NCBI GenBank assembly: GCA_964035545.1
Contig: OZ037765.1
Location: 19,710,698-19,774,697 of the forward strand
Length of the DNA stretch: 64,000 nt
From: Bugula neritina
Lineage: Eukaryota > Bryozoa > Gymnolaemata > Cheilostomatida > Bugulidae
Reading direction: 5' to 3'
The notes below the pieces were generated by a model that worked only from the letters and a program-made list of their open reading frames with translations, made no database searches and was not told the origin of the DNA. A program made the position numbers and the translations under genes. Shown here in pieces: positions 12,901 to 25,066 of this stretch (positions within the stretch are counted from its first letter, which is position 1; the number at the start of each line of letters is the position of its first letter).

Positions 12901-15900
12901 AAACTAATAAAAATGCTATTATAAGTATCAAATAACTTCAATAATAATAAGCATAGACAGAATATAATTTTTAGTGCAATAGTGATAACTAGCTGTCATG
13001 AACTGTTAAATAGATGCTGTATCAAAGTTATCACAAAAGCATGTGTGTTATCAAAGTTACAATATAGTGAATATTACTTGTATGTGATGGCACAATAAAT
13101 ATGTATATTAGTTTCAAAATGAGCAATTAAGAGATGCAGCAGAAATTAATGATAGATTTTGTAAATTAAGCACTTTTAGTTACAACTGAAACTTTTATGC
13201 TTGTGTAAGCTTATATATTATATAAAGTTTCACTTTTAACTGTAATAATGCATGCATCATTACAGTTCAAATTGTTGCTGAAAATATATCGTTTGCCGAT
13301 AGGTCATTTTACTTAATTTAGTACCAACTTGATATCTCTAATTTTTTTCTTTGCTATTTCTCACAATGTAGCTGCTATTGTATGGGTTTTTGCCGTAAAC
13401 TTATAAAATATTAACAAATACAACTAAATAAGCAAGGATGCTTTTAATTTGGCCTGATTTTCTATGTTTCTTCCTAACCCACTAGTGAATTGGGATTATA
13501 AGACCATGATAAAAAACCCATCACAGTCCACACATATCTATTTAGCTCAGACGGCAGTTGCATTGCACTTTAATTTTCCAGCACTCCCTTTCAGCCTTTG
13601 TTAGCTATGCATAGTTAGAATTAGCACATGAATTGCCTCATATATATATAATTATATAATATATATGCAGTAAGTTTTCATAAATTTTGAGCAAACTTTA
13701 AGTTTGGTCCTAGCTTGTTGATGTTTACTAAAAAAAGTAAAATGACCTATATAATATTAGCTGGCTAAAAATATAATAGTGAATGGTACCCCTCCATGTA
13801 CCACATTTTATGTTAGTTTAATTTTCTTATTTTTCCATCTTTTTTCACAGGGTGGTCTGAAGGCTGTTCTCTGGACAGACACTCTCCAGTTTCTCATCAT
13901 GATAGTTGGATGTATAGTATTACTTATATTTGGAACAGTTAAAGCTGGTGGAGTCAGTGAAGTTTGGAGAGTAAACAAGCTCAGTGGTAGACTGGATATA
14001 CTAGAGTAAGTTACTCAATATACTGTAGGTTTGGCAGTGGTCTATACACTAAATATACTTTAAGTAAGTTAGAAGACAATATCTGCAACATGGGGTAAGG
14101 TATAATATAGCTCACTTTTCTCATTTGATTGCTAATACATAATTAAGATAGTTGAATATTAATATATTACTTAATGCACCGCCGACTTGCAAGCTGGCCG
14201 TTAACTATTAGACCACAGGTATACTACTGAATTGTTTCAACACTACACATCAGACATTGGTTTCATTGCTTTTAATTTTCTTGTGTTGTAATTGTATTAT
14301 TCATGTGTTTTCGTTTAAAATTTGTACCTTTTATAACAGATTTTAATGCAAAAGCTAATACTACTTTTAAAAAGATGATTATTTATTATTTTGCTTTTTT
14401 GAAAATGCTCACAGTATTTTATTTTATTATTCAATATTGCTAACATAATAAAACATTAGTATTCAGTATTTTAATTTTTTTGAACTTTGTATTTTAAGGC
14501 CAACTAAATTTTTGAGTTTTGATCCTCGGAGTCGTCACACCTTATGGACTCAAATCTGTAATGCTATATTGATCTACATCAGTGCTTATGGAGCCTCACC
14601 AGTTGCTATTCAGCGCATTTTGGCATTGAAACCTGGACCGATTAATATCTTTCTGTAAGTATTTTGATATAAAAATATAGTGCTTAGACATAGTAGAATA
14701 AATTAATATTCTCCTTTACCATTATGCTTAATAAAATTATATATAGATGTTTAATATATATCATATATAATGTGATGATGTTTTGAATTGTAATCAAAAA
14801 CAATGTTTAGAAAGTATAAAACAACGTTTTTCGTGATTATATAAAAAAGTTTATGTAAATAAATCCTAAATGATTGACTAATATTTAAAAACACCTGGCA
14901 ATGATTTGAGAAAAAACCTGATCTTAACCATTCAAACAATTAAATAAAAAAGTTATTTAATTGCTACTTTTTTGATAATCGTTTTCTCAACATCATATAA
15001 AAGTTAATTTGACACAATATGTTTAATAAAACAAAAATGATTAAAGCTTTTTTATTATATAATAGTAATAACTTTACATTAGACATATTATTATTCGACT
15101 AATAAGTATTATGTTTTCAATACTGTAGATGCTTCACCACTGTGCTACTAATAACATTCTCCTTTCAAATAATATGTGCAGCTATTGGTCTCGTAGCTTT
15201 TACATACTACAAAACATGCGATCCAGTTGCCAGTGGAGTTATCTTCTCTAAAGATCAGGTACACTTATTCTTTGAGGATTACTATTATTGTAATAATTGT
15301 ATTCTACACTTAATTTGTCATTCTTATTCAGAAAAGGAGAGGCATGTCAAATGACACTACATGTTTGCTGTGGTAGTAGAATTTGCTTAATGACACAATT
15401 TCACATATTTATTAGTAATAGCTCCTAAAAACTCATGTGAGTTTACAATATCTATCTCTTTGAGAACCCTTAATAGAAAAAGTTTTTTTTTCAAATTAAA
15501 GGTTATAAAGATGTTTCTAATGAAGCAATTATGACTGAATGATTTTCTTAACATTATCGGTGTTTGGACTCAAACCACTGACCTGGTATTTAATAAGACA
15601 GCACTCTAATGGTTTATTAACTCAAATTAACTTTTCATGGCTATTAATTTATACGTAAATTAATGGCTACAAATAAAGGAATATACTTAACCCATACAAA
15701 AGCAATTTTTTTCTGAAACATCAATTTATGTATCTTTGTTACGGACCTTAGAAAAGGTTGAATAGTAGTGGTAACGAGGGCACAATGGGCGACCTTTGTG
15801 TTTTTTGCTCTCATTCGTCTGTTTTTTAAGTTAATAGTTCAATAATCTCTAGTCTAAATGCTGCATCTGTTGTCTATTACAGGTATCAGTTTGTTATTTC

Positions 15901-18900
15901 TATCTCTCCCACAATTTTCAGAATAATAAAATTTTCGTGACGAAAAAATCGGCTTATTGTGTCCCGGTACCGGGGTACAATGAGCCACTGGTGGGACACA
16001 ACAAATATATTGAAACTTTGTTGATTTGGTTGCATCTGATCTTAATTTAATTAATATACACAAATAAATAAGAATACTCTTTCAGATCTACAGTAAAAAT
16101 CATGTTTTAGCTGTACAGTTTGTACCACCACAGATAACGAGGAGAGGCAAAATCAAACGCACATCACTCATTTCTACGGTACCATTTTCATTACCGTTTA
16201 GAACTAAAAGTGTTTTTTTTTTATTTCCACTTCACAGGAACTTTCATTAGAAAAACTTTTAGTAACATGTACTACAAAATTCCGAGTGAACTTTTTTCTA
16301 TGAACTGAAGCTAAGGTGCATGGCTGAGGTTTGTGACTGGAATAAGGAAGGGGAGGGGGGAGGAAATGTGCAAATCAGAATTTATTTTAGTCAAATACAT
16401 GTATAATCCCTCAATGATATAATTTATAATGAATATTATGACTATCAATTAGTAGCAACAGCAGAGTGTTTTGTATAATGTATGAAATGGCAAAGCTATA
16501 ACCTCACCAAATGTATGTAGGCCTATTAGGGGAGCTTCACTTTGTAGTTTGGTAGTCTTACCATGATGCCTTTGATACTTTAAACGTTGAGATAATTCCA
16601 TATTAGTCATTTATATTGCATAAATTGAAGTAAAGGGAAAGGATAACCCTTTATGAAATCTTACCAGGGAAGTTGAACTCTATCTTTTTGTACAATTCAC
16701 CTGCTTCAGATTACCTTTTTTCAGCATCTATTTAAGATATTTTAAAGGCATAAATAAAGATGTTTAGGTGGTAAAACTGGTTTATAGTTCTTACGCATTA
16801 TTATGGTTGTGTGATATCTATAAAATTAAAAGCATACTACACAAGGTTTCATCAACTGGTATGCTTTAAAATTGTGCAGCTCCTACTTAAATTTCATGGA
16901 AGCTAGTTGATTCAACTACAGCATTTAACTGCATTGCATTGTGGAAAAGTATACACTATTTTAAAAACTAGTGATTAACTGTTAAATCTACTGCAAAAAG
17001 TTGACAGGGAGTAATTTAGAATCTAGGCAGTCTATAAAATCGACACTTAATTGTCACAATGATATAATTATAGTCAGATAACTTAATGTTTTAGATTCAG
17101 CCGCTGTTTACTATGGAAATATTCCAGAACCTACCAGGTTTATCTGGTCTCCTAATGTCTTCTGTGTTCAGCGCATCTCTTAGGTGAGTTACCATCACAT
17201 TAAACTGGCTGTAAACATGTGGGGACAATCTCTTGGATTTGTCTACACTTTGCACACAATCAAGTTATGTGACTTGGTCCTACAAAAGTAAAACAACTAG
17301 CTAAAATGTAGTTTATGTACCATTCTCTTCATTTTTTTCTAAACATTTACATTCTAAAATGTTTTTTCAACTTAGTTTCAGTTACATGGAGTAAGAAATG
17401 GTGGCAATGTTAATAAGCAGTTAGTTGATAGTAAATGTATATTTTCTTTATTCAAAGCCATAATAGTATATTGATCTTTTTAAATGGCTTTATTTCCTTG
17501 TTGAGACTGCATCAGCAAAACTAATACTGGTTGTGCTAAATATCTCATGTAAAATTAATAATCATTGCTAAAAATGAAATACTTCTTTTTAACATTTCTT
17601 TATCAAATAGGTGGTCTAGTATAGCTACCTATTCTTTACAACTATCATATTTAACACTGGTATTAAATACATTTACTGTAACTGTAGCACAATTAGCTCT
17701 GGAATGAATGCAGGAGCTGCCATTATTCTACAAGAGGTTATCAAGCCACTGAAACCTAACATGTCTGACCGAAGAGCCGCAGTCGTTTGTAAACTACTTT
17801 CCACTCTCACTGGAATTGTCTCAATTTTATTCGTCATTTTCTTGAGGTTTTTTGGAAGTGGACTATTATCGGTAAGGCAACTAAATATATGCATGCATTC
17901 ATTTTCAAATAAGCTTTTTATTGGTAGAACATAATTTAATTAGGGATTTAACCAAAAATTAATTTGCAAAATAGATTCGAACATAAATGTGTAAAAATCT
18001 TGAACGTAAAGTTTTCTTAAGAGTGTGTCACGCTTTGAGTTTCAAGTAAGTACAAATAATTCATAACATTTTTTTATGAAAAAAACCTTAACTTAAAAGA
18101 AAATGCATGAGGTATCACTTTTCTTATAAACATCGATTTGTCTTGACAGTTGCCTGACACTTTTATTTAAGTTTTTTTAATTATAGCCTCTTGTGCGTAA
18201 AAGTATAATACTTTACATGACAATACCTTTAGCACAGTGGAAGTGCGCAATCTATAATAGAATGCTCCAAGTTATTAAAAAGTTGACAACTTTGAACAAT
18301 AAAATGAGAACACTATTTTTATTTGTTCAGTTTCTGTTAAATGTATCCTGAATAAAAATTTGGGCAAAAGTAAAACACCTGAAATGTTTTAACTTGATCA
18401 CCTAAATTTTTAAATATACCGGTTATATATTTTACACATTTGTGTCAACTTAGAGCATTTCAGTTAGAGCCTAAAGGGATTGCAAGCGCAAGCTGATCTA
18501 TTTAGCAACTGTTTAATATAGTGTCCAAAACAGCAAATGCTATATATTAATTTTAAAAGAATATTTACAGAAATCTTATCTGCTTGTTTGTAGGTAACTT
18601 TAGCACTAGTTGGTATAGCAACAGGACCATCTGTAGCTGCTTTTACTGTTGGAATCTTCTTTCCATTTGTTGATGGTAGATGTGCTGTTATTGGAAACGT
18701 CATGGCAACAGGTATGTTGACTGCAGTTTAGATAGTCAGTTCAAGCAGTATAAGGGTTTCTGGCATACATAAAACTGCTTATGCGTGTGTGCGTGTGTGT
18801 GTGTGTGTGTGTGTTAATACCATTGTTATTTTTCATAGCCTTTGCTACCTGGTTGAGTTTTGGTGGACTAATCAACAAGCCATACGTGTATTCCTACCCT

Positions 18901-20540
18901 GTAACTACAGCTGGTTGTAATATCACAGATGAGAATTTACTTGCTAATATATCATCTCCTGTATATGACCCCAGTACATGGAACCCTCAGTCTCACTACA
19001 GGTACAATATCTATATTGTTTTTAGCTTCAACAATGGTATGCATTCATACATTATATTTGTATTATATCTGATTATATGTTTAAATTTCATGTTACATGT
19101 TACATATGGAATATATAAAACTAGGATCAACAAAGCACAGTAATATGGACTTATTTCTTTTACTTTGACTTATATGAATATCTAAAGCAGTAAATATTTT
19201 ATTCACTCTGTCAATATATATATATATATATGTAGTCTTTAGAAATTATTGTAATGGTTTTGTATACTAATTAGTTACTAACTGCATGTTTACTATCAAC
19301 TCACCATAATACTAAACTGTGTGCCATTCAAGTCTAATTTAAAATCTACATGTATAACTTAAGAACTTACTGAATTATTTTGCATTTAATTATAAGCACT
19401 GCAAATTTTTATTCCTCCTCTAGTTTTATTGTAAAATTATAATTTTGTTGGACTTAAGATAACATATTGGATCAGTTGTTTTGCATTGTACTGAAATTTC
19501 ACTGTCTATAGACTATTGGCATAGTTATAGGTGCTACTTTGAAAAGCAGCTATAGGGTCTTATAGGGGTTAGAGAACTGGCTTAATAAACCGGAAGTTAC
19601 AGATTTGATCCCAGTAAAGGTCATTGGTGATGTTAGAAACAGCATCTAGTCACAGTTTGCTCCTATATGTTACATATGAATTAAACCCTTAGCTCGCTTA
19701 AAAACTTTCCACTATCAAATTTCGTGATGTTTATAACTATTTAAGCTTTTAAAGTCTCATTTAATTGGCTATAATTTAGTAAGTATTAAGGTATAACTAA
19801 GCATATTTTAGATGCAGTTGGGTATAGTCATTTTTTCTAATCTGCTGTTGTAACACTTTCAAGCCTGCTTACACACATCGTACACCTTAGAGTATTGTAG
19901 TTCAAAATTGTAGTTATAGTGAGTGGTATTTTTTAAATATGTATGTAGTAGGTTACATGACATCATACTTATATTTATTAAAAAAGGACACTGATTACAA
20001 TCATATGCACATGATAACTAATTAATATAATTTTACAAAACCTTTTCAATAAAACATACAGCATAAATGCCAGTCACAGTTATTACCAGCTTTGAACTAC
20101 CCAAAAGTTGTTATCACAGTTTCACAAATGTAATTTTAGAGAAGGGGTGTCTGCTATGTATGACATATCTTATGCTTGGCTGACCACAGAAGGATTTCTA
20201 CTTTCTATCATTATTTCCTTAACTTCAAGTCTGATTTGTAAGTTCATACTAGCTTCCAGACACTTGATTAATGCTTAGAGCTTCAACTTAAAATTAAGTA
20301 GAAAATTGTTATCTTTTAAATTCATTCTCTTGAATATATATATATATTCTATTGCTTATATTGTTTATTTCTAATAAATTATAATACGTTATGTTTTGTT
20401 TTGCAGTGAAGAACCGAAATCTTGTTTCAAAGGATCTTTTGGCTTCTTGTGTTGCCAATAGCTCATGCACCCCACAGCTTTTTAAAAAGTATATCGACTA
20501 TGGAAAAGATGAAGATGATAGAGATAGCACTAAACTGTAA
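9914..20540 (+). CDS. SLC5-family sodium/solute symporter, gene B (complete)
   Basis: Fourteen exons: 9914-10104, 10490-10649, 10969-11034, 11646-11697, 12393-12460, 13851-14005, 14499-14654, 15129-15258, 17095-17183, 17697-17871, 18594-18711, 18839-19001, 20140-20237, 20407-20540. They sum to 1755 nt (584 residues plus stop) with GT-AG junctions and a continuous frame, close to the usual SLC5 length. The N-terminus has the TM1 region with YLLADRNMHWLPVAISLAVS (family form GGR..W.PVA.SL.AS). Exon 2 has GLPAEIYTFG, resembling the PAEVYxFG of SLC5A5/6/8/12. TM8 FSASLSSGMNAG and loop GCNITDENLL follow. The C-terminus DRDSTKL fits a class I PDZ ligand, a known feature of SMCT1. Exons and introns align with gene A about 10.9 kb upstream, showing tandem duplication. 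Both genes look functional. Substrate unknown. Confidence 0.93.
12150..12370 (+). mobile_element. tRNA-derived SINE in intron 4 of gene B
   Basis: Head with A box GTGGTCTAGAGGTTAGAG and B box GGTTCAGACCCC, then the shared body and CGTGAGTTTTGAG end. Same site as the gene A copy at 1197-1412, so it is one insertion inherited by duplication. Confidence 0.8.
13651..13680. repeat. AT-rich simple repeat in intron 5 of gene B
   Basis: A run of imperfect (AT)n directly before the stretch shared with gene A; absent from the equivalent place in gene A. Confidence 0.7.
15428..15617 (-). mobile_element. Diverged tRNA-derived SINE, reverse orientation, intron 8 of gene B
   Basis: Counterpart of 4417-4617. 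Reverse strand shows the shared CAGTCATAATTGC body and a decayed head. Confidence 0.55.
15770..16583. other. Block private to gene B intron 8
   Basis: Between two stretches that align with gene A (…GAAAAGGTTGAATAGTA and GATAATTCCATATTAGTC…), gene B has about 0.8 kb unrelated to A's roughly 150 bp. It contains a near-palindrome around CCCGGTACCGGG (15961-15972) and inverted TTGTGTCCC / GGGACACAA. No long ORF. It is probably an insertion with a local deletion; the family was not recognised. Confidence 0.5.
18782..18814. repeat. (TG)n microsatellite, intron 11 of gene B
   Basis: A short GTGTGT run just before the exon 12 acceptor, longer than the equivalent run in gene A (about 7120-7137). Confidence 0.8.
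19546..19715 (+). mobile_element. SINE in intron 12 of gene B
   Basis: Decayed head (B-box-like GATTTGATCCCAG) followed by AAAGGTCATTGGTGATGTTA and the shared body, 3' truncated. Absent from the equivalent intron of gene A, so it is younger than the gene duplication or was lost from A. Confidence 0.6.
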
Positions 20541-22035
20541 AATATCTAATTGCTTCAAGTTATTGCTTAGTATATAATATTATTCATGTTGTCTGAATGT
20601 CTATATATTTATACTTTATGTGTACTAATTCATTTGTCTATCACGAATTTGCAAGCTTTTAAAGAGATACATGAGCATTGGGGCAGCTAGTATAGCTGAT
20701 GATTATATTATTAATCAAAATTCCGCTGCATAACTTATTGAAAAAATTATACTTACCCATATTGAATCTATATACAATATATATATTACATCATTACTCT
20801 ATCGTGAAATGTGCTGTTGCTTGCATTTAGAGACAATAAGAAATGCATATATTGTTACTACTCAAAATGAGGCCAGTAAAAATTGAAAATATAAATTTTA
20901 CTGCAATTTCAGTTTAATTCATTTACAAGCATTAAGAACTTTATGAATGACACCCACAATTGCACACAATACTGTTATATAATATTGGGAGAACCATGAG
21001 TCACAATTAAAAGAGCAGATAACCCTAAATACTAAGACATGTAAGGTTGTATGAATAATTGTAGTGTTTTTTGTAGTGTACTTTGCTTAGTCACTATTGC
21101 TATTAAAAGCATTTGGTCTTGTAGATTGAATTATCAAAAACACTAGAGATCATAATAGCACTTTCAGTTTAATTGTAATATATCTAAAGTTTATGTATTA
21201 CATTATAGCCAGTCTATTTAACTAAATGGCACAGTATCTGTAATTTCTCCATAAATCAGGGTGTAAAATATGCTATATTCTATGCTTATATATTTTACAT
21301 ATAAGCATGCTAGATACCATAGCCATAAGATGCTGAGACTATTTTCTGCTATAGTGCTTTCAAATTTCTACGAGTAGCCTACTGGCCAGGTTTCATAAAT
21401 AAGTGAATTCAGTTTTTGTCAATTAAGTAGCCTTGGCGAGCTTATTTCTCAAAGCAATGCACCTTGGCAGCCAAAAGCATTTCGTATAGGGATATAATGC
21501 GCAAAATCAATCAAGTGAGGCAACACGTTTCCATATATGACTTTCACCTTGCATTGTTTACAGGCATTGGCATTTTTCATATAGCATTAGGTTGTAACTA
21601 GAAACTATTTTTGTAACCATATTAGTCTTGTTATTCCAAGTTTTATCAGGTGATTTCCAAAAACATGTATTCTTATATTAAAAAAGGTGAACACTAATAT
21701 TGCTACAAGTGTATAGCTTTTACCAGCTATTGAGTAAGACCTACAGTTACTCTTACAACTAGGGAATTCGAAAGCCCATTTAATTATTATTTATTAACAT
21801 ATGTACTCCTTTATTGGATTTTTTGCTATTACATGTTACTTAATTAAAACAAGAAGCTTTAATTAACTAAATACAGTTGTTTTATTTTTGCGAATGAATA
21901 GAAATCACACAAAATATTTAGAAACTGAAATTATCCTCACATATCAAGCTGAGAGAAATACGTTAATTGTTCAGAGAATCATCAAAACGGTCGTGTCCAG
22001 GTCAATGGTTGGCATGCAGCTAAGCATTTTGGTTG
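20541..22035. other. Non-coding region between SLC5 gene B and peptide gene 1
   Basis: AT-rich sequence repeated in units 2 and 3 and, inverted and diverged, at 51.0-52.1 kb. It should hold B's 3' UTR and that of the convergent peptide gene (AATAAA on the minus strand at 21891-21896). A segment near 21260-21310 forms an imperfect hairpin. No coding exon recognised. Confidence 0.6.
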
Positions 22036-22434
22036 TCACTTTATAATACTTCCATTAAAACCAGGGTAAGAATTTTCTCCGGAAGGCCTTGGCCTTCTAT
22101 TTTTACCCTTAGCTTCTGTTACCGAAGCTGCCAGGATAGACATACAATAATTAGATCATTCAACAACATTTTTATAGGCTTTAATGACGTTAGTTATGTA
22201 ATCAACTGCAAATATCATCATTATAACTATTTATACATAGCTTTTGCAAAAGACATATCTAGCAGATTAAAAGTTAATGAGAAAATATATTGCTGTTTTA
22301 ATACTCACTGAAAACAAAACTTTTTATTTAAAAAAACACCTTTTTTTCTTCTATATAATATTGAATGTAAGTTTCAACTTACCAAATGCACTGAAGGCAA
22401 TCATAGCAATCAAAGCAACAGTAAGAACCTTCAT
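22036..22434 (-). CDS. Small secreted cationic Pro/Arg-rich peptide precursor, gene 1
   Basis: Two coding exons on the minus strand, 22383-22434 and 22036-22127, joined through a GT-AG intron (donor G|GTAAGT, acceptor CTGGCAG|C), encode 47 residues. Residues 1-17 are MKVLTVALIAMIAFSAF, a classic signal peptide; cleavage is plausible after A18 or after VTEA. The predicted mature part of about 24 residues contains KNRRPRP, then SYPGFNGS, and ends IIK. It has three Lys, three Arg and one Glu and no cysteine. The coding exon starts at acceptor TTATAG (exon 22383-22447). A non-coding exon lies at about 23092-23135, behind a TATA box at 23164-23171; AATAAA lies 140 nt past the stop. The ATG has A at -3. 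Secretion is well supported. An antimicrobial or neuropeptide role is only inference; I do not recognise the family. Confidence 0.78.
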
Positions 22435-23091
22435 ATTGAATTTGTATCTATAAATAATCGTTTGTTATATAAGATTTTAATAAAATTGAATGCATATAAT
22501 TAGTGTGTATATTTTAAATATTTTTAAATTAATAATTTGCATACTGTTATATCTTTAAACATTTATTTTAATGTTTAATAGACAGTTTATTATCATATCT
22601 AATATAAAAGTCCTTTCATAGACAAGTATGGGTTGCTGGGTGTTTAAAATGATTAATTATGAAATTATTATTATCTGAAGTAATATACAGTTCGATATAT
22701 TGTAGCGGGTCTAAAAACACTGCTACCTGCTATGAACCTCTAACTGTACTACAGAGTTCTAACTCAACTAAACCTATTAAACTTTTATTTGAACATTTTT
22801 TCTACCACAAATCTTGTTGAAAGCTTTATTTTCTTAACAATTTTCATGTCCTTATATGAAAAGAAATAAATATTTTATCAGTTTTGTTGATGTCTGATTT
22901 CCATTTGAATAAGTGAAAAAAAGTTTCAAGTATGCTATTTGTAAAAATAATTTTGTTTTTGAGCAATATGAAGAAGTTAAAAAAAAAATATATATAAATT
23001 TAACTATTATAAAAAAGGTAATCTATAGGCACATTTGCAAATATAGTCTAATCCTAGGTTCATAAAGTTTTATATTTTGAACAACACATAC

Positions 23092-23171
23092 CTGCGTCTG
23101 GCAATGCTCAGAGGATATAAACACTATTGCAGTGATTGAATACAGCCACAGCCTTAATATATTATTTTATA
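23092..23171 (-). promoter_or_regulatory. Core promoter and non-coding exon 1 of peptide gene 1
   Basis: Minus strand: TATAAAAT (23164-23171), then about 30 nt to the likely start near 23135-23141, then an ATG-free exon ending CGCAG|GTATGTG at 23092. The arrangement is repeated in units 2 (TATA 39687-39694) and 3 (48347-48354, altered to TATAAGAT). Confidence 0.6.
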
Positions 23172-23882
23172 GACCATTTTTCAGACTTGAAATGTCAAGT
23201 AGTTGTTAGTTGATTGGTTAATAACTTTCAATAGCGTCTTAGAAACATACAATTATAATGATATGTTTGTTAATAATGATCAAGCCTCTCAACAAAAATG
23301 ATTGATAAATTTTCGGTAACTTGCTATGATAAAACCTTTTTAAGAGAGATAATAAAGCCGCACTAATAATTATATGGGAAACAATTGTGTTAACCATTAA
23401 ACCAGATTTACTATTGGATCAACTGTTTTTATTTTTCTATATCTATTCAATATAGTGGTCTTACAACTGTGCTGTTATGCTAAAGGTTTGACTACACACC
23501 AAAATCCAGTATAAAAATCCCAAAATATAGTGCAATAACTATAACGCATTTGCTAACCATGCAACCATGTTCTGATTTAAGTTGTGGCGTTCAAACATAA
23601 TTTAATTTAAAATTCAAAATTGAAATTTTAATTTAAAAACTCAGATAGGCGTTTGTTTTTTTCAAGTAGTCACAATTTAAGAAGTGCGTTTTCAAATGTT
23701 CTTGTTACCTTAATCACAGCTGTACCATTTTATGCTTCTTGGGGTTAAAGTAGAAAAGTATCAGTCTTATAGTTTTGAAAAAATCATTAATGTATAAATG
23801 GTTATCTTTTGAATAATGAAGAAACTTGCTTTAAATGTTCATAAAAAAATAATCTTGATTTTTTTTCAGCATTATATAATCT

Positions 23883-24110
23883 ATACGGGGAGCAGCCGTG
23901 GTCTAGGGGTTAGAGCGTTTGCCTAGTAAACACAAAGGTCATGGGTTCGAGCCCAGACAAAGGCCATTGGTGATGTTAGGAAGAGCATCCAGTCATAATT
24001 GCTCCTGTGCCTCATTTAGATAAGTCATTAGCCCGCTTGAACAAAAACCCTTTCTATCAGGGGTTTCTCACAGGGATAGTGACTATAAACTTGCGTGAGT
24101 TTTTTTTTAT
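23883..24110 (+). mobile_element. tRNA-derived SINE, best-preserved copy
   Basis: Head GGGAGCAGCCGTGGTCTAGG with A box TGGTCTAGGGGTTAGAG and B box GGTTCGAGCCC, the shared body, then ATAAACTTGCGTGAGTTTT and a T-run. Flanked by an imperfect direct repeat of about 17 bp (ATTATATAATCTATACG and ATTATATTATCCATTCG). The empty site is seen in unit 2 near 40392-40405, so it inserted after the block duplicated. It is not a tRNA gene because the acceptor stem is not closed and a long body follows. Confidence 0.85.
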
Positions 24111-24471
24111 TATATTATCCATTCGATATTTCTGTGAGGTATGTTGTCTGAAAGCCTGAGAAAGAGATTGCCATAAGTACCAATTGTAAATTCAACAACA
24201 ACTTTTGAATCTATACATATATACATGGTTTTGTGAAGAACATAATTTAATAATCAAACAAATATAGAACAGTGAAATATCTGATTGCTGGAAAAAAGCT
24301 AGAAACTCATTACAATGACAATACATAATAGGTTATCAGAGTGTTCAAAGATAAAAGGTGCTTATATAAAAATTTAGAAAAGGGTAAAGAACTAAAATTT
24401 GCTTGCTAAGTAAGTAAACACATTGTCCAGCAATAAAATACAGCACTATCGAACTAACTACATTTATATAT

Positions 24472-24778
24472 TGTTATGATTTTCAGAATTAGGGTTGATA
24501 TGCTATCCAGAGAGTCTGATTACTTGCTATAGAACTGCACCAGGATAAGTCGAGTGAACGAGTATATATTTTAAACACAATAATACATTACAAAAACGAT
24601 ACAAATACATTTGACAATTTCACACATCTAAACTATTCAGCACTCTAACTTCGACTAACTAACAGCGAGAAACTACTACTGCTGCTAACTATCAAAACCG
24701 CTAATTGGCTATCAATTGTTCCGGGTCAATTACGCGACCCTGTATACTGTGCTGCTGGTAGCTCCACGAGCCACCACA
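24472..24778 (-). repeat. 3' LTR of the gypsy element
   Basis: 307 bp, TGTTATGATT...CCACCACA, near-identical to 31667-31973 (differences at the CGACT/CAACT, GCGAG/GCGGG and TTCCGGG/TTCTGGG positions). Confidence 0.95.
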
Positions 24779-24791
24779 CCGCCCCCACCAG
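24779..24791 (-). other. Polypurine tract
   Basis: The minus strand reads CTGGTGGGGGCGG directly before the 3' LTR, the expected plus-strand priming site. Confidence 0.65.
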
Positions 24792-25066
24792 CAGAAAGCC
24801 CTCTTTCTGATATAAAAAATATTTCTTCATTACCCACATACATCAGTAGACAAAATTGGAAAAAGACAATATATAAGATATACAATAACAGACAGAGTTA
24901 TTATAACAGCAGGCTACATACAATTGGCCAGCTATAGAGGAGGAATACCGGCTAGCTGTGGTATTGGACAAAGAGTCGAACTGTCGAGCAGTCGAGCATT
25001 TACACGATAGTCTTGGGTCTCCCAAGAGGACGAAGTTGTGGATTATTCCGGGCAACAGAACCAGAG

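Noticed and set aside
18464-18703. 79-codon minus ORF (and similar ones at 6014-6235 and 17673-17894)
   Set aside because: Antisense to coding exons 10-11 of the SLC5 genes; the sense strand explains the open frame.
22033-22311. 92-codon + strand ORF (also 38552-38782 and 47198-47428)
   Set aside because: Antisense shadow of the mature-peptide exon and its intron. The minus strand has the splice sites, signal peptide and poly(A) signal.
23883-23955. tRNA gene
   Set aside because: A and B boxes are present, but no closed acceptor stem is visible and the same head is followed by the SINE body at every copy.
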